From contig NZ_RBVZ01000001.1 of the NCBI RefSeq assembly GCF_004000435.1, forward strand, positions 1,033,328 through 1,097,327: DNA of 64,000 nt, in the 5' to 3' direction. The notes under the pieces were generated by a model, which was given only the letters and a program-made list of their open reading frames with translations, was not told the DNA's origin and made no database searches. The first letter of the stretch is position 1, and each line of letters begins with the position of its first letter. The stretch comes from Alexandriicola marinus (GTDB taxonomy: Bacteria > Pseudomonadota > Alphaproteobacteria > Rhodobacterales > Rhodobacteraceae). Shown here in pieces: positions 27,324-36,591 of this stretch. A program made the position numbers and the translations under genes.

Positions 27324-28436
27324 ATGCGAATTCTTGCAGTTTCGGGGGCAGCTTTGCTTGCAATGGCAGGCCAGGCAGGGGCCGTCGGCCTTGATCGGTC
27401 CAACCAGAATATCGGTGCGATATTCTCGGATGGAAATGCGGTCGAGCTGAGTTTCGGTTATGTAACGCCCAATATCACCGGCGCGGACTTGCCGGCATTC
27501 GGCGGCGCGGCCTATGACGGTGTGGCCGACGGCTTCAGTCAACTTGGCGCAAGTCTGAAAATTCAGATGACGCCTCAGATTTCGGCAGCCCTGATTTTCG
27601 ATCAGCCTTTCGGCGTGGATGTTCTCTATCCCGGCGATCCCGCGGCAACGATGCTGGGCGGAACGGAGGCGCGGCTCGACAGCTACGCGCTCACCGCGAT
27701 CGGCCGATATGAATTCAGCGACAACTTCTCGATCCATGCCGGTGTCAGGGGCGAACAGCTATCCGGCGACATCACTCTGTCCGGATTGGCTTATGGCGGA
27801 ATCACCTACGATGTGGCGCTCGAAACAAGCACGGGTGTCGGCTATCTCGTGGGCGCGGCCTATGAAAGGCCGGATATCGCATTGCGCCTCGCAGTGACCT
27901 ATTTCAGTTCGATCACCCATGAATTCAACTCGGTCGAGACATTCAATGGCGCCGTCGTGAATCCGGGAAGCCCGACCGAAGTGGAAACACCCGATGCGGT
28001 GAATATCGACTTTCAGACCGGCATTGCGCCCGACACGCTCCTTTTCGGTCAGATCCGGCATGCGCGCTATTCCAAGACCATCGTCGCACCGGATTTCTTT
28101 GCGGGCAATATCGGTACAAGCCTGACCGATATCGATGACGGCACGGCGTTTTCGCTCGGCGTCGGACGCCGCTTTACCGACGACCTGTCCGCCTCCTTCA
28201 GCATCGGCTACGAGGGCGCGGGCGATCCGCTTGTCTCGCCGCTGTCGCCGACGAACGGAAACGTGTCGGTCGGGATCGGCGCGGAATACCAGCTGACCGA
28301 GGCTCTCTCGATCGGGGGCGGCATCCGCTACACCGTCTTTGGCGAGGCGCAGCCCGAAACCTCCGACACGGCGCGAGCCGATTTTGCCGACAACAGCGCG
28401 ATCGCTGCCGGCGTTCAGGTCGGCTACAGCTTCTGA
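27324..28436 (+). CDS. Outer-membrane protein of the FadL/OmpP1 (TodX) family
   Basis: Protein of 370 residues with a signal peptide (residues 1-20, ending QAGA) and a beta-barrel pattern of alternating residues ending in an aromatic, VGYSF. The N-terminal plug region begins GLDRSNQNIGAIF, as in FadL-type porins that admit long-chain fatty acids or other hydrophobic compounds. The length is a little shorter than E. coli FadL. The start at 27324 has an AGGGAGGA ribosome site. A strong hairpin follows the stop. Confidence 0.87.
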   Translation: MRILAVSGAALLAMAGQAGAVGLDRSNQNIGAIFSDGNAVELSFGYVTPNITGADLPAFGGAAYDGVADGFSQLGASLKIQMTPQISAALIFDQPFGVDVLYPGDPAATMLGGTEARLDSYALTAIGRYEFSDNFSIHAGVRGEQLSGDITLSGLAYGGITYDVALETSTGVGYLVGAAYERPDIALRLAVTYFSSITHEFNSVETFNGAVVNPGSPTEVETPDAVNIDFQTGIAPDTLLFGQIRHARYSKTIVAPDFFAGNIGTSLTDIDDGTAFSLGVGRRFTDDLSASFSIGYEGAGDPLVSPLSPTNGNVSVGIGAEYQLTEALSIGGGIRYTVFGEAQPETSDTARADFADNSAIAAGVQVGYSF

Positions 28437-28452
28437 TGCAAGATATGCGACG

Positions 28453-28476
28453 ATGCCCCGCGACAGCGCGGGGCAT
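28453..28476 (+). terminator. Hairpin after the FadL-type gene
   Basis: A perfect 10-base-pair stem (ATGCCCCGCG and its complement) with the loop ACAG lies 17 bases after the stop. No T tract follows, but its strength and position suit a terminator. Confidence 0.6.
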
Positions 28477-28529
28477 CACGCGCAAGAAACGGCTGGCCCC
28501 CGCTGCAGAGGGCGGCTAGCAAAGGCGGC

Positions 28530-29411
28530 ATGATCTACTCCAGCGCACAGCACTGGCGCGATGCGCCAAAGAAACGCCTTCTGGTCATGGGCATGTCCGG
28601 TCTGGGCAAGACCCATCTGTCCGCTTTGCTGCGCGATGCAGGCGGCTGGTTCCATTACTCGATCGATTACCGGATCGGCACCCGCTATCTGGGCGAGGCG
28701 ATCACCGACAACGCCAAGCATCATGCGATGCAGGTGCCGTTCCTGCGCGACCTGCTTCTGACGGATTCGATCTACATCGGATCGAACATCACCTTCGATA
28801 ACCTCACCCCGGTATCGACATATCTGGGCAAGCCCGGCGATCCGTCGAAAGGCGGCCTTCCGATCGAAGAGTATCGCGACAGGCAGATGCTGTTCCGCCG
28901 CGCCGAAGAGGCCGCCCTTCTGGATACCGGCCATTTCATCGAACGGGCCGAATGGCTTTACGATTATCCGCATTTCATTTGCGACACTGGAGGATCGATC
29001 TGCGAATGGGTCAATCCCGACGATCCCGCCGATCCGATCATGTCGCATCTGTGCGCGCGCACGCTGATCCTGTGGATCGAAGGGTCCGATGCCCACACGG
29101 CCGAGCTGATCCGCCGCTTCGACAAGGCGCCCAAACCGATGAGCTATCAGCCCGAATTCCTTGGACGGGTCTGGTCGGATTACCTCGACCGGGAAGGCTG
29201 CACCGGCGATCAGGTCGATCCCGATGCCTTCATCCGCTGGACCTATGCGCAGGCGCTGGCCCATCGCCAGCCCCGCTACCGCGCCATGGCCGACCGCTGG
29301 GGCCTGACCGTCAAGGCCGAGGCCGTGGCCGATGTCCGCAGCGAGGCCGATGTCATCGACATGGTGGCCGATGTGCTGGCCGCGCGGGACAGACGGATTT
29401 CAATGACTTGA
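28530..29411 (+). CDS. P-loop ATPase/kinase-like protein of unknown function
   Basis: Soluble protein of 293 residues. A Walker A motif, GMSGLGKTH, lies near residues 21-29. The rest includes SIDYRIGTRYLGEAI and FICDTGGSICEW, and a likely Walker B or substrate strand TLILWIEG. The fold resembles small P-loop kinases or nucleotide-binding proteins, but no substrate is recognisable. It lies 51 bases upstream of metA on the same strand, so the two may be co-transcribed, which is the only hint to its role. It is strongly alphaproteobacterial in composition. Confidence 0.75.
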   Translation: MIYSSAQHWRDAPKKRLLVMGMSGLGKTHLSALLRDAGGWFHYSIDYRIGTRYLGEAITDNAKHHAMQVPFLRDLLLTDSIYIGSNITFDNLTPVSTYLGKPGDPSKGGLPIEEYRDRQMLFRRAEEAALLDTGHFIERAEWLYDYPHFICDTGGSICEWVNPDDPADPIMSHLCARTLILWIEGSDAHTAELIRRFDKAPKPMSYQPEFLGRVWSDYLDREGCTGDQVDPDAFIRWTYAQALAHRQPRYRAMADRWGLTVKAEAVADVRSEADVIDMVADVLAARDRRISMT

Positions 29412-29462
29412 GATCGAACCGCGATGCGCCTATCTGATCGCTTCCAGCCGGAAAGTTGAAAG

Positions 29463-30395
29463 ATGCCGATCAAGCTGCCTGCCACCCTGCCCGCCTATGA
29501 TGTCCTCACTCGCGAGGGCGTCATGGTGATGAGCGAGGATCAGGCCGCGCGGCAGGATATCCGCCCCCTTCGGATCGGGCTCCTCAACCTGATGCCCAAG
29601 AAAATCCAGACCGAGACGCAATTCGCCCGGCTAATCGGCGCGACGCCGTTGCAGATCGAGTTTTCGCTGATCCGGATGACCGATCACGAGACCAAGAACA
29701 CCGCCGCCCAACATATGGAAAGCTTCTACCGCCCCTTCGAGGAGGTCGAGGCCACCGGTGAGAAATTCGACGGCCTTATCATCACCGGCGCTCCGATCGA
29801 GCATCTGCCTTTCGAAGACGTGACCTATTGGGACGAGCTGACCCGCGTCTTCGACTGGACCCAAAGCCACGTCCAGTCGACCTTCGGCGTCTGCTGGGGC
29901 GGGATGGCCATGATCCATCATTTCCACGGCGTGAAAAAGCACATGCTGGACGCAAAGCTGTTCGGCTGCTTCCGGCACATGAACCTTGCGCAGGAAAGCC
30001 CTTATCTGAGAGGCTTTTCCGACGATCTGGTCATGCCGGTCAGCCGCTGGACAGAAATGCGCCGCGACGAGATCGAGGCCGCCGGCCTGCCGATCCTGCT
30101 GCATTCCGACGAGGTCGGTCCCGCCCTTGTCGAAGACCCGGAGCATCGTGCGCTCTATGTCTTCAACCATTTCGAATATGACAGCGGCACCCTCAACGAG
30201 GAATACCAGCGCGACCTGAAATCGGTTCAGGTCGAAGGCGCCGAGATCAGTGTTCCGGTGAACTATTTCCCCGGCGACGATCCCACGCAGAGACCGCCCA
30301 ACCGGTGGCGCAGCCATGCCCATCTGCTCTACGGCAACTGGATCAACGAGATCTATCAATCCACCCCTTACGACATGAATGCCATTGGCGCTTAG
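29463..30395 (+). CDS. metA: Homoserine O-acyltransferase MetA (predicted O-acetyltransferase)
   Basis: Protein of 310 residues that acylates homoserine at the start of methionine synthesis. The glutamine-amidotransferase-like fold has the catalytic Cys144 ([10 protein letters not shown]) and the His-x-x-Glu motif in NHFEYDSG. The specificity position reads GAPIE with Glu113, where E. coli MetA has Gly111; Glu here is known to select acetyl-CoA over succinyl-CoA, so O-acetylhomoserine is the predicted product. A GGAAAG site precedes the ATG. Its last 17 bases overlap a hydrolase gene in another frame. No SAM riboswitch is visible in the 51-base leader. Confidence 0.94.
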   Translation: MPIKLPATLPAYDVLTREGVMVMSEDQAARQDIRPLRIGLLNLMPKKIQTETQFARLIGATPLQIEFSLIRMTDHETKNTAAQHMESFYRPFEEVEATGEKFDGLIITGAPIEHLPFEDVTYWDELTRVFDWTQSHVQSTFGVCWGGMAMIHHFHGVKKHMLDAKLFGCFRHMNLAQESPYLRGFSDDLVMPVSRWTEMRRDEIEAAGLPILLHSDEVGPALVEDPEHRALYVFNHFEYDSGTLNEEYQRDLKSVQVEGAEISVPVNYFPGDDPTQRPPNRWRSHAHLLYGNWINEIYQSTPYDMNAIGA

Positions 30396-31365
30396 AGTGT
30401 TCCTTATTGTTCTGGCCGGCCTGATCGGCACGCTGATCCTGATCACGGCCTGGCGCGCACAGGCCAGATCATCGATATTCGAGGCGCGCTTTCCGGCCGA
30501 AGGCCAGTTCGTCGAGGTGGATGGAACCCGGGTCCATGCGGTCGTCATGGGATCGGGGCCTGATCTGGTGCTGATCCATGGCGCGGGCGGCTCCACCCGC
30601 GACTTCACCCAAGGCATCGCGCAGCGGCTGGCGCAATCCTACCGGGTCATCGTCTTCGACCGGCCGGGCCTCGGCCATACCGAACAGATCGCCCCGGCCC
30701 ATGGCCGCGCCTTCAGCACATCGGCCGCCACGATTGTCGAACAGGCCACGCTTCTGCGTGGGGCCGCGTTGGCCCTCGGCGCGGAAAGGCCCGTTGTTGC
30801 AGGCCATTCCTTCGGTGCCTCCGTCGCGCTTGCCTGGGCCGTGACCTTTCCCGATGACATCGCCGCCCTCGTCGATGTTGCGGGGCCAAGCCTGCCGTGG
30901 CCCGGCGAGTTGTCCTCCTATTACCGGATCAACGGGTCCTTCCTCGGCGGGATCATCGTGCCACCCCTGATCGCGGCCTGGGCCCCCGAGAGCCGGATCG
31001 AAACGGCGGTCGAGGCTGTCTTTACCCCCGATCCCGTGCCCGAAGGCTATGCGGCCAACGCGGGCGCCGAGCTTGTGGTCCGGCCAAGATCGCTGCGCTC
31101 GAATGCGCGGCAGGTCAATTCCTTGCGTCCCCAGATCGTGGAACTGACGCCGGCCTATGGCGATCTCGATCTTCCCGTCGAGATCCTGCACGGTGACGCC
31201 GATGTGACCGTGCCCCTGACCATCCACTCGGGCCCCCTGTCCGATCTGATCCCCGGCGCGAACCTGACTGTCCTGCCCGGCGTGGGTCACATGCCGCACC
31301 ATGCGGACACGGATGCCCTCGTCGCCGCCATCGACCGGGCCGCCATGCGCGCCGGATTGCGCTAG
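30379..31365 (+). CDS. Membrane-anchored alpha/beta hydrolase
   Basis: Protein of 328 residues with one N-terminal transmembrane segment (about residues 5-24) followed by an alpha/beta hydrolase domain: oxyanion region [22 protein letters not shown], nucleophile elbow GHSFGAS, late Asp in [10 protein letters not shown] and His in GVGHMPHH. The catalytic triad appears complete. The start overlaps the end of metA by 17 bases, so expression may be coupled. The homoserine acyltransferase MetX is also an alpha/beta hydrolase, but this protein is shorter and has an anchor, so it is not MetX. Substrate unknown. Confidence 0.87.
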   Translation: MPLALRVFLIVLAGLIGTLILITAWRAQARSSIFEARFPAEGQFVEVDGTRVHAVVMGSGPDLVLIHGAGGSTRDFTQGIAQRLAQSYRVIVFDRPGLGHTEQIAPAHGRAFSTSAATIVEQATLLRGAALALGAERPVVAGHSFGASVALAWAVTFPDDIAALVDVAGPSLPWPGELSSYYRINGSFLGGIIVPPLIAAWAPESRIETAVEAVFTPDPVPEGYAANAGAELVVRPRSLRSNARQVNSLRPQIVELTPAYGDLDLPVEILHGDADVTVPLTIHSGPLSDLIPGANLTVLPGVGHMPHHADTDALVAAIDRAAMRAGLR

Positions 31366-31411
31366 GGGCTGCGCGTCTCCATATTATCAACAAGTTGAGG
31401 AGTGCGAGCCC

Positions 31412-32296
31412 ATGTCCCTGCCATTCGACGGCGCGATCAGCGCCTTCTACAACGCCCCCGAACAGGCCCATCTCAAGGCGGTGATCGACGGCGCCGAAAA
31501 AGACGATGTCACCAATCCGCGGTTTCCTTACCCGGAACGCTGGGACAAGAAGAAATACGAGAAGACGCTTGATGATCTGCAGATCGAACTGGTCAAGCTG
31601 TTGGCCTGGGTCCGCGACACGGGCGCGCGGGTCGCGATCGTCTTTGAAGGGCGGGATGCAGCTGGAAAAGGTGGCACGATCAAACGGTTGCGTGCCAATC
31701 TTAATCCGCGCTACGCGCGCGTCGTGGCCCTGTCGAAACCCACCGAGCGAGAACAGGGCCAGTGGTATTTCCAGCGCTATGCCCAGCATCTGCCGACCGC
31801 GGGCGAAATCGTCATCTTCGACCGGTCGTGGTATAACCGCGGGGTTGTCGAACATGTCTTCGACTTCTGCACACCCGAACAGCGCGCGCGCTGGTTCGAA
31901 CAGGTCAACCCTTTTGAGAAACAGCTGGTTGACGATGGGATCCACCTGTTCAAGTTCTGGCTCAACGTCGGTCAGGCAACCCAGTTGGAACGGTTCCTGA
32001 AGCGGGAGAGTGATCCGCTCAAGCAATGGAAGCTGAGCTGGATCGACGTCGAGGGGTTGAACCGCTGGGATGCCTATTCTGACGCGATCCACGAGACGCT
32101 GACCCGGACCGACACAGCCTTCTCACCCTGGACGGTGATCAAGGGCGATGACAAGCGCCGCGCCCGGGTCGGTGCGATCCGTGAGGTCCTCGACGCCCTG
32201 CCCTATGCCGGCAAGTCAGGCGGTTCGATTCCCGATCGCGATCCCCGGATCGTAAGCAGCGTCGACGACTGGCAATCGCTCTGGACGAGGGACTGA
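31412..32296 (+). CDS. ppk2: Polyphosphate kinase 2
   Basis: Protein of 294 residues that transfers phosphate between polyphosphate and nucleotides. The PPK2 core includes Walker A EGRDAAGKGGTIKR, the conserved PTEREQGQWYFQRY, Walker B IVIFDRSWYNRG and the C-terminal DDKRRAR. This single-domain form fits the class I PPK2 group, which usually acts on nucleoside diphosphates. The start at 31412 has a GAGGAG ribosome site. A TetR gene starts 3 bases after the stop and is probably co-transcribed. Confidence 0.95.
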   Translation: MSLPFDGAISAFYNAPEQAHLKAVIDGAEKDDVTNPRFPYPERWDKKKYEKTLDDLQIELVKLLAWVRDTGARVAIVFEGRDAAGKGGTIKRLRANLNPRYARVVALSKPTEREQGQWYFQRYAQHLPTAGEIVIFDRSWYNRGVVEHVFDFCTPEQRARWFEQVNPFEKQLVDDGIHLFKFWLNVGQATQLERFLKRESDPLKQWKLSWIDVEGLNRWDAYSDAIHETLTRTDTAFSPWTVIKGDDKRRARVGAIREVLDALPYAGKSGGSIPDRDPRIVSSVDDWQSLWTRD

Positions 32297-32299
32297 CCT

Positions 32300-32917
32300 T
32301 TGGCCAAGCGCGGCTATCACCACGGCAACCTGCGTCAGGCGCTGGTCGATGCCTGCCTCTCCCTGATCGAGGAGAAGGGGCCGACCGGATTCACCCTGTC
32401 AGAGGCCGCGCGCGAAGCGGGTGTGACGCCTGCGGCGGTCTATCGCCATTTCGAGGGACGTGACGACCTGATCGCCGAGGCGGCCCTTCAGGGCTACGAG
32501 ATCTTCGGCGAACTGATGGAATACGCCTATGACAAGGGACAGCCCTCGGCCCTCGCGGCCTTTGAGGCGGTCGGCCGGGCCTACCTTGCCTTTGCCCGGC
32601 GACATCCGGGCCACTATGTCGCGATGTTCGAAAGCGGCATCTCGATCCAGCGCACACCTGAGTTGCATGCCGCCGCGCGCGCTGCCATGGGTGTCTTCGA
32701 ACTGGCCGCCGAAGAGTTGAGCCAGCACATCCCCGAAGACCGGCGTCCGCCCCCGCAGATGTTCTCGGCCCATATCTGGGCGCTGAGCCATGGTGTGGTC
32801 GAACTCTTTGCCCGAGGCTCGCCGGGGACGCAAAGCCCCTTTGCCCCCGAGGACCTTCTGGAAAGCGGGATCGGCATCTACCTGCGCGGGCTGGGGCTGA
32901 TCCGCCCCGACAGCTAG
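32300..32917 (+). CDS. TetR/AcrR-family regulator
   Basis: Protein of 205 residues with an N-terminal TetR helix-turn-helix (GYHHGNLRQAL near the start, then FTLSEAAREAGVTPAAVYRHFEGRD) and a C-terminal TetR_C-type ligand domain. The start is a TTG at 32300, 3 bases after the ppk2 stop, with GAGGGA upstream; a later start would cut into the conserved GYHHGNLR segment. A bidirectional hairpin pair follows. The target genes are not evident; autoregulation would have to act on the ppk2 promoter. Confidence 0.88.
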   Translation: MAKRGYHHGNLRQALVDACLSLIEEKGPTGFTLSEAAREAGVTPAAVYRHFEGRDDLIAEAALQGYEIFGELMEYAYDKGQPSALAAFEAVGRAYLAFARRHPGHYVAMFESGISIQRTPELHAAARAAMGVFELAAEELSQHIPEDRRPPPQMFSAHIWALSHGVVELFARGSPGTQSPFAPEDLLESGIGIYLRGLGLIRPDS

Positions 32918-32922
32918 GCGCG

Positions 32923-32970
32923 CACCAAAATTCTCCAATTTTGGTGTCCCCAAATTTGGATAAATTTGGG
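32923..32970. terminator. Paired inverted repeats between convergent TetR and ABC-transporter genes
   Basis: Two hairpins: 32923-32946 (CACCAAAATT, 4-base loop, AATTTTGGTG) and 32949-32970 (CCCAAATTT, loop GGAT, AAATTTGGG). They closely resemble the pair at 25594-25636 and lie in the same kind of place, between two convergent genes. Confidence 0.65.
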
Positions 32971-34065
32971 TTAGCCGCCCAGAAGAACCAGTGCGCGCGG
33001 ATCCCAGGCGACCCGCGTTGACGTCCCGATGTCCAGAACAGGACGCCCGGTGATGTTCTTCATCGACAGCTTCAGGGGCTCGGCCACGCCGGGGATATGC
33101 ACATGGTAATAGGTCATATCGCCATAATAGACGACCTCGTCGACCACGGCGTCGATGACCTCCTGCCCGAGCCGCGGGGCCTCTCCCTCGAAGAGAATGC
33201 CCAGCGTCTCGGGGCGCAGGCCCACGACGCAGGCGCCCGTGCGGGCATCAGCCGTGGCCTGGCTCGCCTCGACCCGCGTGCGGCCCAGCCCGGCCACCTC
33301 CAGCATCAGGGACGCACCTGCGTCATCGACGATCCGGGCCTGCAGGAAGTTCATCTGACCGATGAATTCCGCCACCCGCCGGGAGGCGGGCCTACGATAG
33401 AGCGTCTCGGGATCGGCCATCTGGCCGATCTCGCCGTCGAACATCACCGCGATCCGGTCCGACATCACCAGCGCCTCTTCCTGATCGTGGGTGACGAGGA
33501 TGAAGGTGATGCCCACCTGGCGTTGCAGCTTGATCAATTCGACCTGCATCTGCTCGCGCATCTTCTTGTCGAGCGCCGAAAGCGGCTCGTCCAGAAGCAG
33601 CACCTTGGGCTTGAGGATCAGGGCCCGTGCCAGCGCCACACGCTGCCTTTGCCCACCCGACAGCGCATGCGCCGCGCGTTTGCCGAAACCGCCAAGGCCC
33701 ACCATCTCGAGCGCCTCTGTCACGGCGCGGGCCTTGTCCGTCTTGCTCAACCCCGAGCGCCGCAGACCGAAGGCCACGTTTTCGGCCACGCTCAGATGCG
33801 GGAAGATCGCGTAGGACTGGAACACCATATTCGTGGGGCGCAGATTCGGCGGCACGCCCGCCATGTCCTTGCCGTCGATCCGGATCGCCCCGCCCGAGAC
33901 GCCCTCGAAACCCGCGATCGTGCGCAGAAGCGTTGTCTTGCCACATCCGGACGGGCCCAGAAGCGAAAAGAATTCTCCCGAACGTATCTCGAGGTCGATC
34001 CCCCTCAGGGCGTGGTAGTCGCCGTAATATTTCTCGACCTGCGAGAGGGAAATGAGGGTGCTCAC
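32971..34065 (-). CDS. PotA-like ABC transporter ATP-binding protein
   Basis: ATPase of 364 residues of the spermidine/putrescine and related (PotA) group. Walker A GPSGCGKTT, the Q-loop FQSYAIFPH, signature ALSGGQRQR, Walker B VLLLDEPLSALD and switch His in LVTHDQEEA are intact, and a TOBE domain forms the C-terminus (from about residue 275). It is the last gene of a three-gene operon; its start overlaps the stop of the upstream permease as ATGA. The TetR terminator pair lies 1 base beyond its stop. Confidence 0.93.
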   Translation of the reverse strand: MSTLISLSQVEKYYGDYHALRGIDLEIRSGEFFSLLGPSGCGKTTLLRTIAGFEGVSGGAIRIDGKDMAGVPPNLRPTNMVFQSYAIFPHLSVAENVAFGLRRSGLSKTDKARAVTEALEMVGLGGFGKRAAHALSGGQRQRVALARALILKPKVLLLDEPLSALDKKMREQMQVELIKLQRQVGITFILVTHDQEEALVMSDRIAVMFDGEIGQMADPETLYRRPASRRVAEFIGQMNFLQARIVDDAGASLMLEVAGLGRTRVEASQATADARTGACVVGLRPETLGILFEGEAPRLGQEVIDAVVDEVVYYGDMTYYHVHIPGVAEPLKLSMKNITGRPVLDIGTSTRVAWDPRALVLLGG

Positions 34066-34865
34066 AGGAAACCTCCGGAATCGGTGACACCGGCGCGGGC
34101 CAGCCCGCGGCGTCGGAAATATTCGGCCAGGGCCAGCAGAAGGATCGACAGGGTCACGAGGATCGTCCCAAGCGCCATCACCACAGGCAATTGCCCGGGA
34201 AACCGCAGCAGACCCCAGATATAAACGGGCATCGTCGGGTTCGTTCCGGTCAGGAAGAAGGCAATGATGAATTCATCGAGGCTGATCGTGAACGAGATCA
34301 GCAGCGACGAGATGATCCCCGGCATCACCAGCGGCAGGATCACCAGCCGGAACGCCGACCACCGGTTCTCGCCCAGATCGAGGGCGGCCTCTTCCAGCGC
34401 AGGATCGAGATTCTGGAACGCGCCGTTCAGGATCGCGATCGAAAACGGCATACAGATCAGGACATGCGCCGCAATCACCGTCCAGTTCGACAGATCGAGC
34501 CCAAGCACCTGACGCATGATGATCAGCAATGAGGTCGCCACGATGATCTCGGGCAGAACAAGCGGCAGCATCACAAAGCCAATGATCCCGCGCTTGCCCG
34601 GAAAGTCGGCCATCGCACCCGCACGGGCCGCGCAGATGCCCAGAAGCGTCGCAAAGATCGCGGTCATCGCCGCGATGAACAGCGAATTTCCCACCGCCGA
34701 CAACAAGGCCTTGTTGCCGGACAATTCAGCAAACCATTTCGTGGTGAAGCCCTGAAGCGGAAAGGCGATGATCGTGCCGTCGTTGAAGGCGAAGAGCGGC
34801 AGCAGCGCGATCGGCGCATAGAGGAAGATCAGGTAGGCCACGGCATAGATACGCAACGGTTTCAT
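34062..34865 (-). CDS. PotC-like ABC transporter permease
   Basis: Inner-membrane permease of 267 residues with six hydrophobic segments and the EAA-type loop (LEEAALDLGENRWSAFRLVILPL). It is closest to the PotC half of polyamine-type importers. The ATG at 34865 overlaps the stop of the other permease gene, and its own stop overlaps the ATPase start. Its substrate depends on a binding protein that is not encoded in this operon. Confidence 0.92.
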   Translation of the reverse strand: MKPLRIYAVAYLIFLYAPIALLPLFAFNDGTIIAFPLQGFTTKWFAELSGNKALLSAVGNSLFIAAMTAIFATLLGICAARAGAMADFPGKRGIIGFVMLPLVLPEIIVATSLLIIMRQVLGLDLSNWTVIAAHVLICMPFSIAILNGAFQNLDPALEEAALDLGENRWSAFRLVILPLVMPGIISSLLISFTISLDEFIIAFFLTGTNPTMPVYIWGLLRFPGQLPVVMALGTILVTLSILLLALAEYFRRRGLARAGVTDSGGFL

Positions 34866-35734
34866 CCCTGCCTCCTGAGCCAGCGGCGATTGAGGAAGAT
34901 GAAGACGAGGCTGATCGCCGTCACGCTGACCATTGCCATCAGGGCGAGGGCCGCGCCAAGGGGCGCATTGTTCAATTCGCGGAATTGCACCTGAATCATG
35001 TTGGCGATCAGCTTGCCGCCCGCCCCGCCCATCAACTCGGGCGTGACGTAATCCCCGATCGTCGGGATGAAGACGATCAGAACCGCCGCCACAAGCCCCG
35101 GCATCGACAGGGGTAGCGTCACGCGCAGAAAGGTCGTGAACCGGGTCTCCCCCAGATCCTGGCTCGCCTCGAGAAGTGAGCGGTCGATCTTTTCCAGCGC
35201 CACGAAGATCGGCAGGATCGCGAAGGGCGCAAAGGCATGCGCCAGCGTGATGATCACGGCGTTCACGTTATAAAGGATGAAACTCAGCGGCTCATCGATC
35301 AGACCCAGACCCAGAAGGCCCGAATTCACGACGCCATTGTATCCGAGGACCACCTTCCACAGGAACACGCGGATCAGGTAGCTCGTCCAGAACGGGATCG
35401 TGATCAGGAACAGCCAGAGCGACTTGCGCCCCGGCTCCACATGGAACGACACGAAATAGGCGATCGGATAGGCGAGGATCACCGTCACCAGCGTCACGCA
35501 GGCCGAGACATAGATCGAGCGTTGCAGCAGGACGGTGTAGATCGGCTTCTCCGCGATCTCGCGGTAGTTATCGAGAGTGAAGGTCCGGTCCAGCGTCATG
35601 AAATCCTGTGTCCAGAAGCTGAACAGGATCACGGCGATGATCGGCACGGCTAGAAAGGCCAGCGCATACATGAGCGGTGGCGCCAACAGCGTTGCCGCGC
35701 GTGCCTTCTCAGATCGCCCCAGAAACCCCAGCAA
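34862..35734 (-). CDS. PotB-like ABC transporter permease
   Basis: Inner-membrane permease of about 290 residues with six hydrophobic segments and an EAA loop (LLEASQDLGETRFTTFLRVTLPL), resembling PotB. The likely start is a TTG at 35734 preceded by GGGGCAGGG; no in-frame ATG lies before the first membrane segment, and the open frame upstream runs into the lyase gene. It is the first gene of the transporter operon. No periplasmic binding protein gene is present upstream, where a secreted lyase-like protein is encoded instead. Confidence 0.88.
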   Translation of the reverse strand: MLGFLGRSEKARAATLLAPPLMYALAFLAVPIIAVILFSFWTQDFMTLDRTFTLDNYREIAEKPIYTVLLQRSIYVSACVTLVTVILAYPIAYFVSFHVEPGRKSLWLFLITIPFWTSYLIRVFLWKVVLGYNGVVNSGLLGLGLIDEPLSFILYNVNAVIITLAHAFAPFAILPIFVALEKIDRSLLEASQDLGETRFTTFLRVTLPLSMPGLVAAVLIVFIPTIGDYVTPELMGGAGGKLIANMIQVQFRELNNAPLGAALALMAMVSVTAISLVFIFLNRRWLRRQG

Positions 35735-35820
35735 TCGCCCTGCCCCGATTGGATGTGCCCGACCATCGTTTCCCTGACGGCGCGGAAAGATCAACAGTGA
35801 AAACGTCGTTGGCTCCGAAC

Positions 35821-36591
35821 TCAGAAACGGATCGGGGAAACACGGAGGTTTCTCATCTGGATGGTGAACCCGCCGGGCGGAGGAACCCGGCCGGCCCGGC
35901 TCAGGCCGTCTTGTTGTGCCCTCGGACCATAGCCCCGGAAGAGGATGCCGGCCTGGAACTGCACCGGCTGGCTCAGGTCCTGACGCGACGGGTCGCATTG
36001 GAAGACACCGGGAGCGCCACAATCAGGCGGGATCGCGGTAGGTCCCCGGCGCACGACGACGGGTCTGTCATTACACAGGACCTGGATCACGCCATCATCA
36101 TCCGCCGACCACCGAACCTGGACCACGACCTCGGCCCATTGCCCGAATTCGGCCGGCGGGATGCAGACCGTGTCATCGAATGTCAGCCCACGCCGCCCAT
36201 CGAGATGCAGCGTATGAATGTGGTTCTTGATCGTGTTGATCCTTTGCCACTCCGCCACTTCAAGAAGGCTGCGCCGGTTCGGCCCTCCGCCATAGCTCAG
36301 GGTTGCGGGGATCAGGATCTCCATCCTGTATTGGACCGAGCTGCCCAGACGCGCGTAATCCCGGTAGGCGATCCGAGAGCGCAGGTTGCCGTTGTAGCAA
36401 TCGGATTCGCCGCGCCCGTCGCCGTAGTCGATCGCGCTGCAATCCCCCTCATCGACGTGAAAGGTCGTCACACCGCCCGCGTGAACGGGATTGTTTCCGT
36501 TGAATATATGGTTCTGGAAACCAGCGGGCTGCGCGGCGGCCACTCCGGCCGCAAGAGCCAGAACAATGATCCAGAGTGCTGCAAGGCGCAT
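35821..36591 (-). CDS. Secreted polysaccharide-lyase-like protein
   Basis: Protein of 256 residues with a signal peptide (residues 1-20, ending GVAAAQ). The mature part looks like a beta-jelly-roll: HIFNGNNPVHAGG, CSAIDYGDGRGESDCYNG with paired cysteines, and YRMEILIPATLSYGGG. This pattern recalls the heparin-lyase-I-like polysaccharide lyase fold (PF14099), but I cannot confirm the family or its substrate. Active-site residues are not assignable. It lies 86 bases upstream of the PotB-like permease on the same strand and could be co-transcribed with it. Confidence 0.55.
   Translation of the reverse strand: MRLAALWIIVLALAAGVAAAQPAGFQNHIFNGNNPVHAGGVTTFHVDEGDCSAIDYGDGRGESDCYNGNLRSRIAYRDYARLGSSVQYRMEILIPATLSYGGGPNRRSLLEVAEWQRINTIKNHIHTLHLDGRRGLTFDDTVCIPPAEFGQWAEVVVQVRWSADDDGVIQVLCNDRPVVVRRGPTAIPPDCGAPGVFQCDPSRQDLSQPVQFQAGILFRGYGPRAQQDGLSRAGRVPPPGGFTIQMRNLRVSPIRF

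Noticed and set aside
29412-29462. SAM riboswitch before metA.
   Set aside because: The gap is only 51 bases and shows no SAM-II or SAM-V core pattern.
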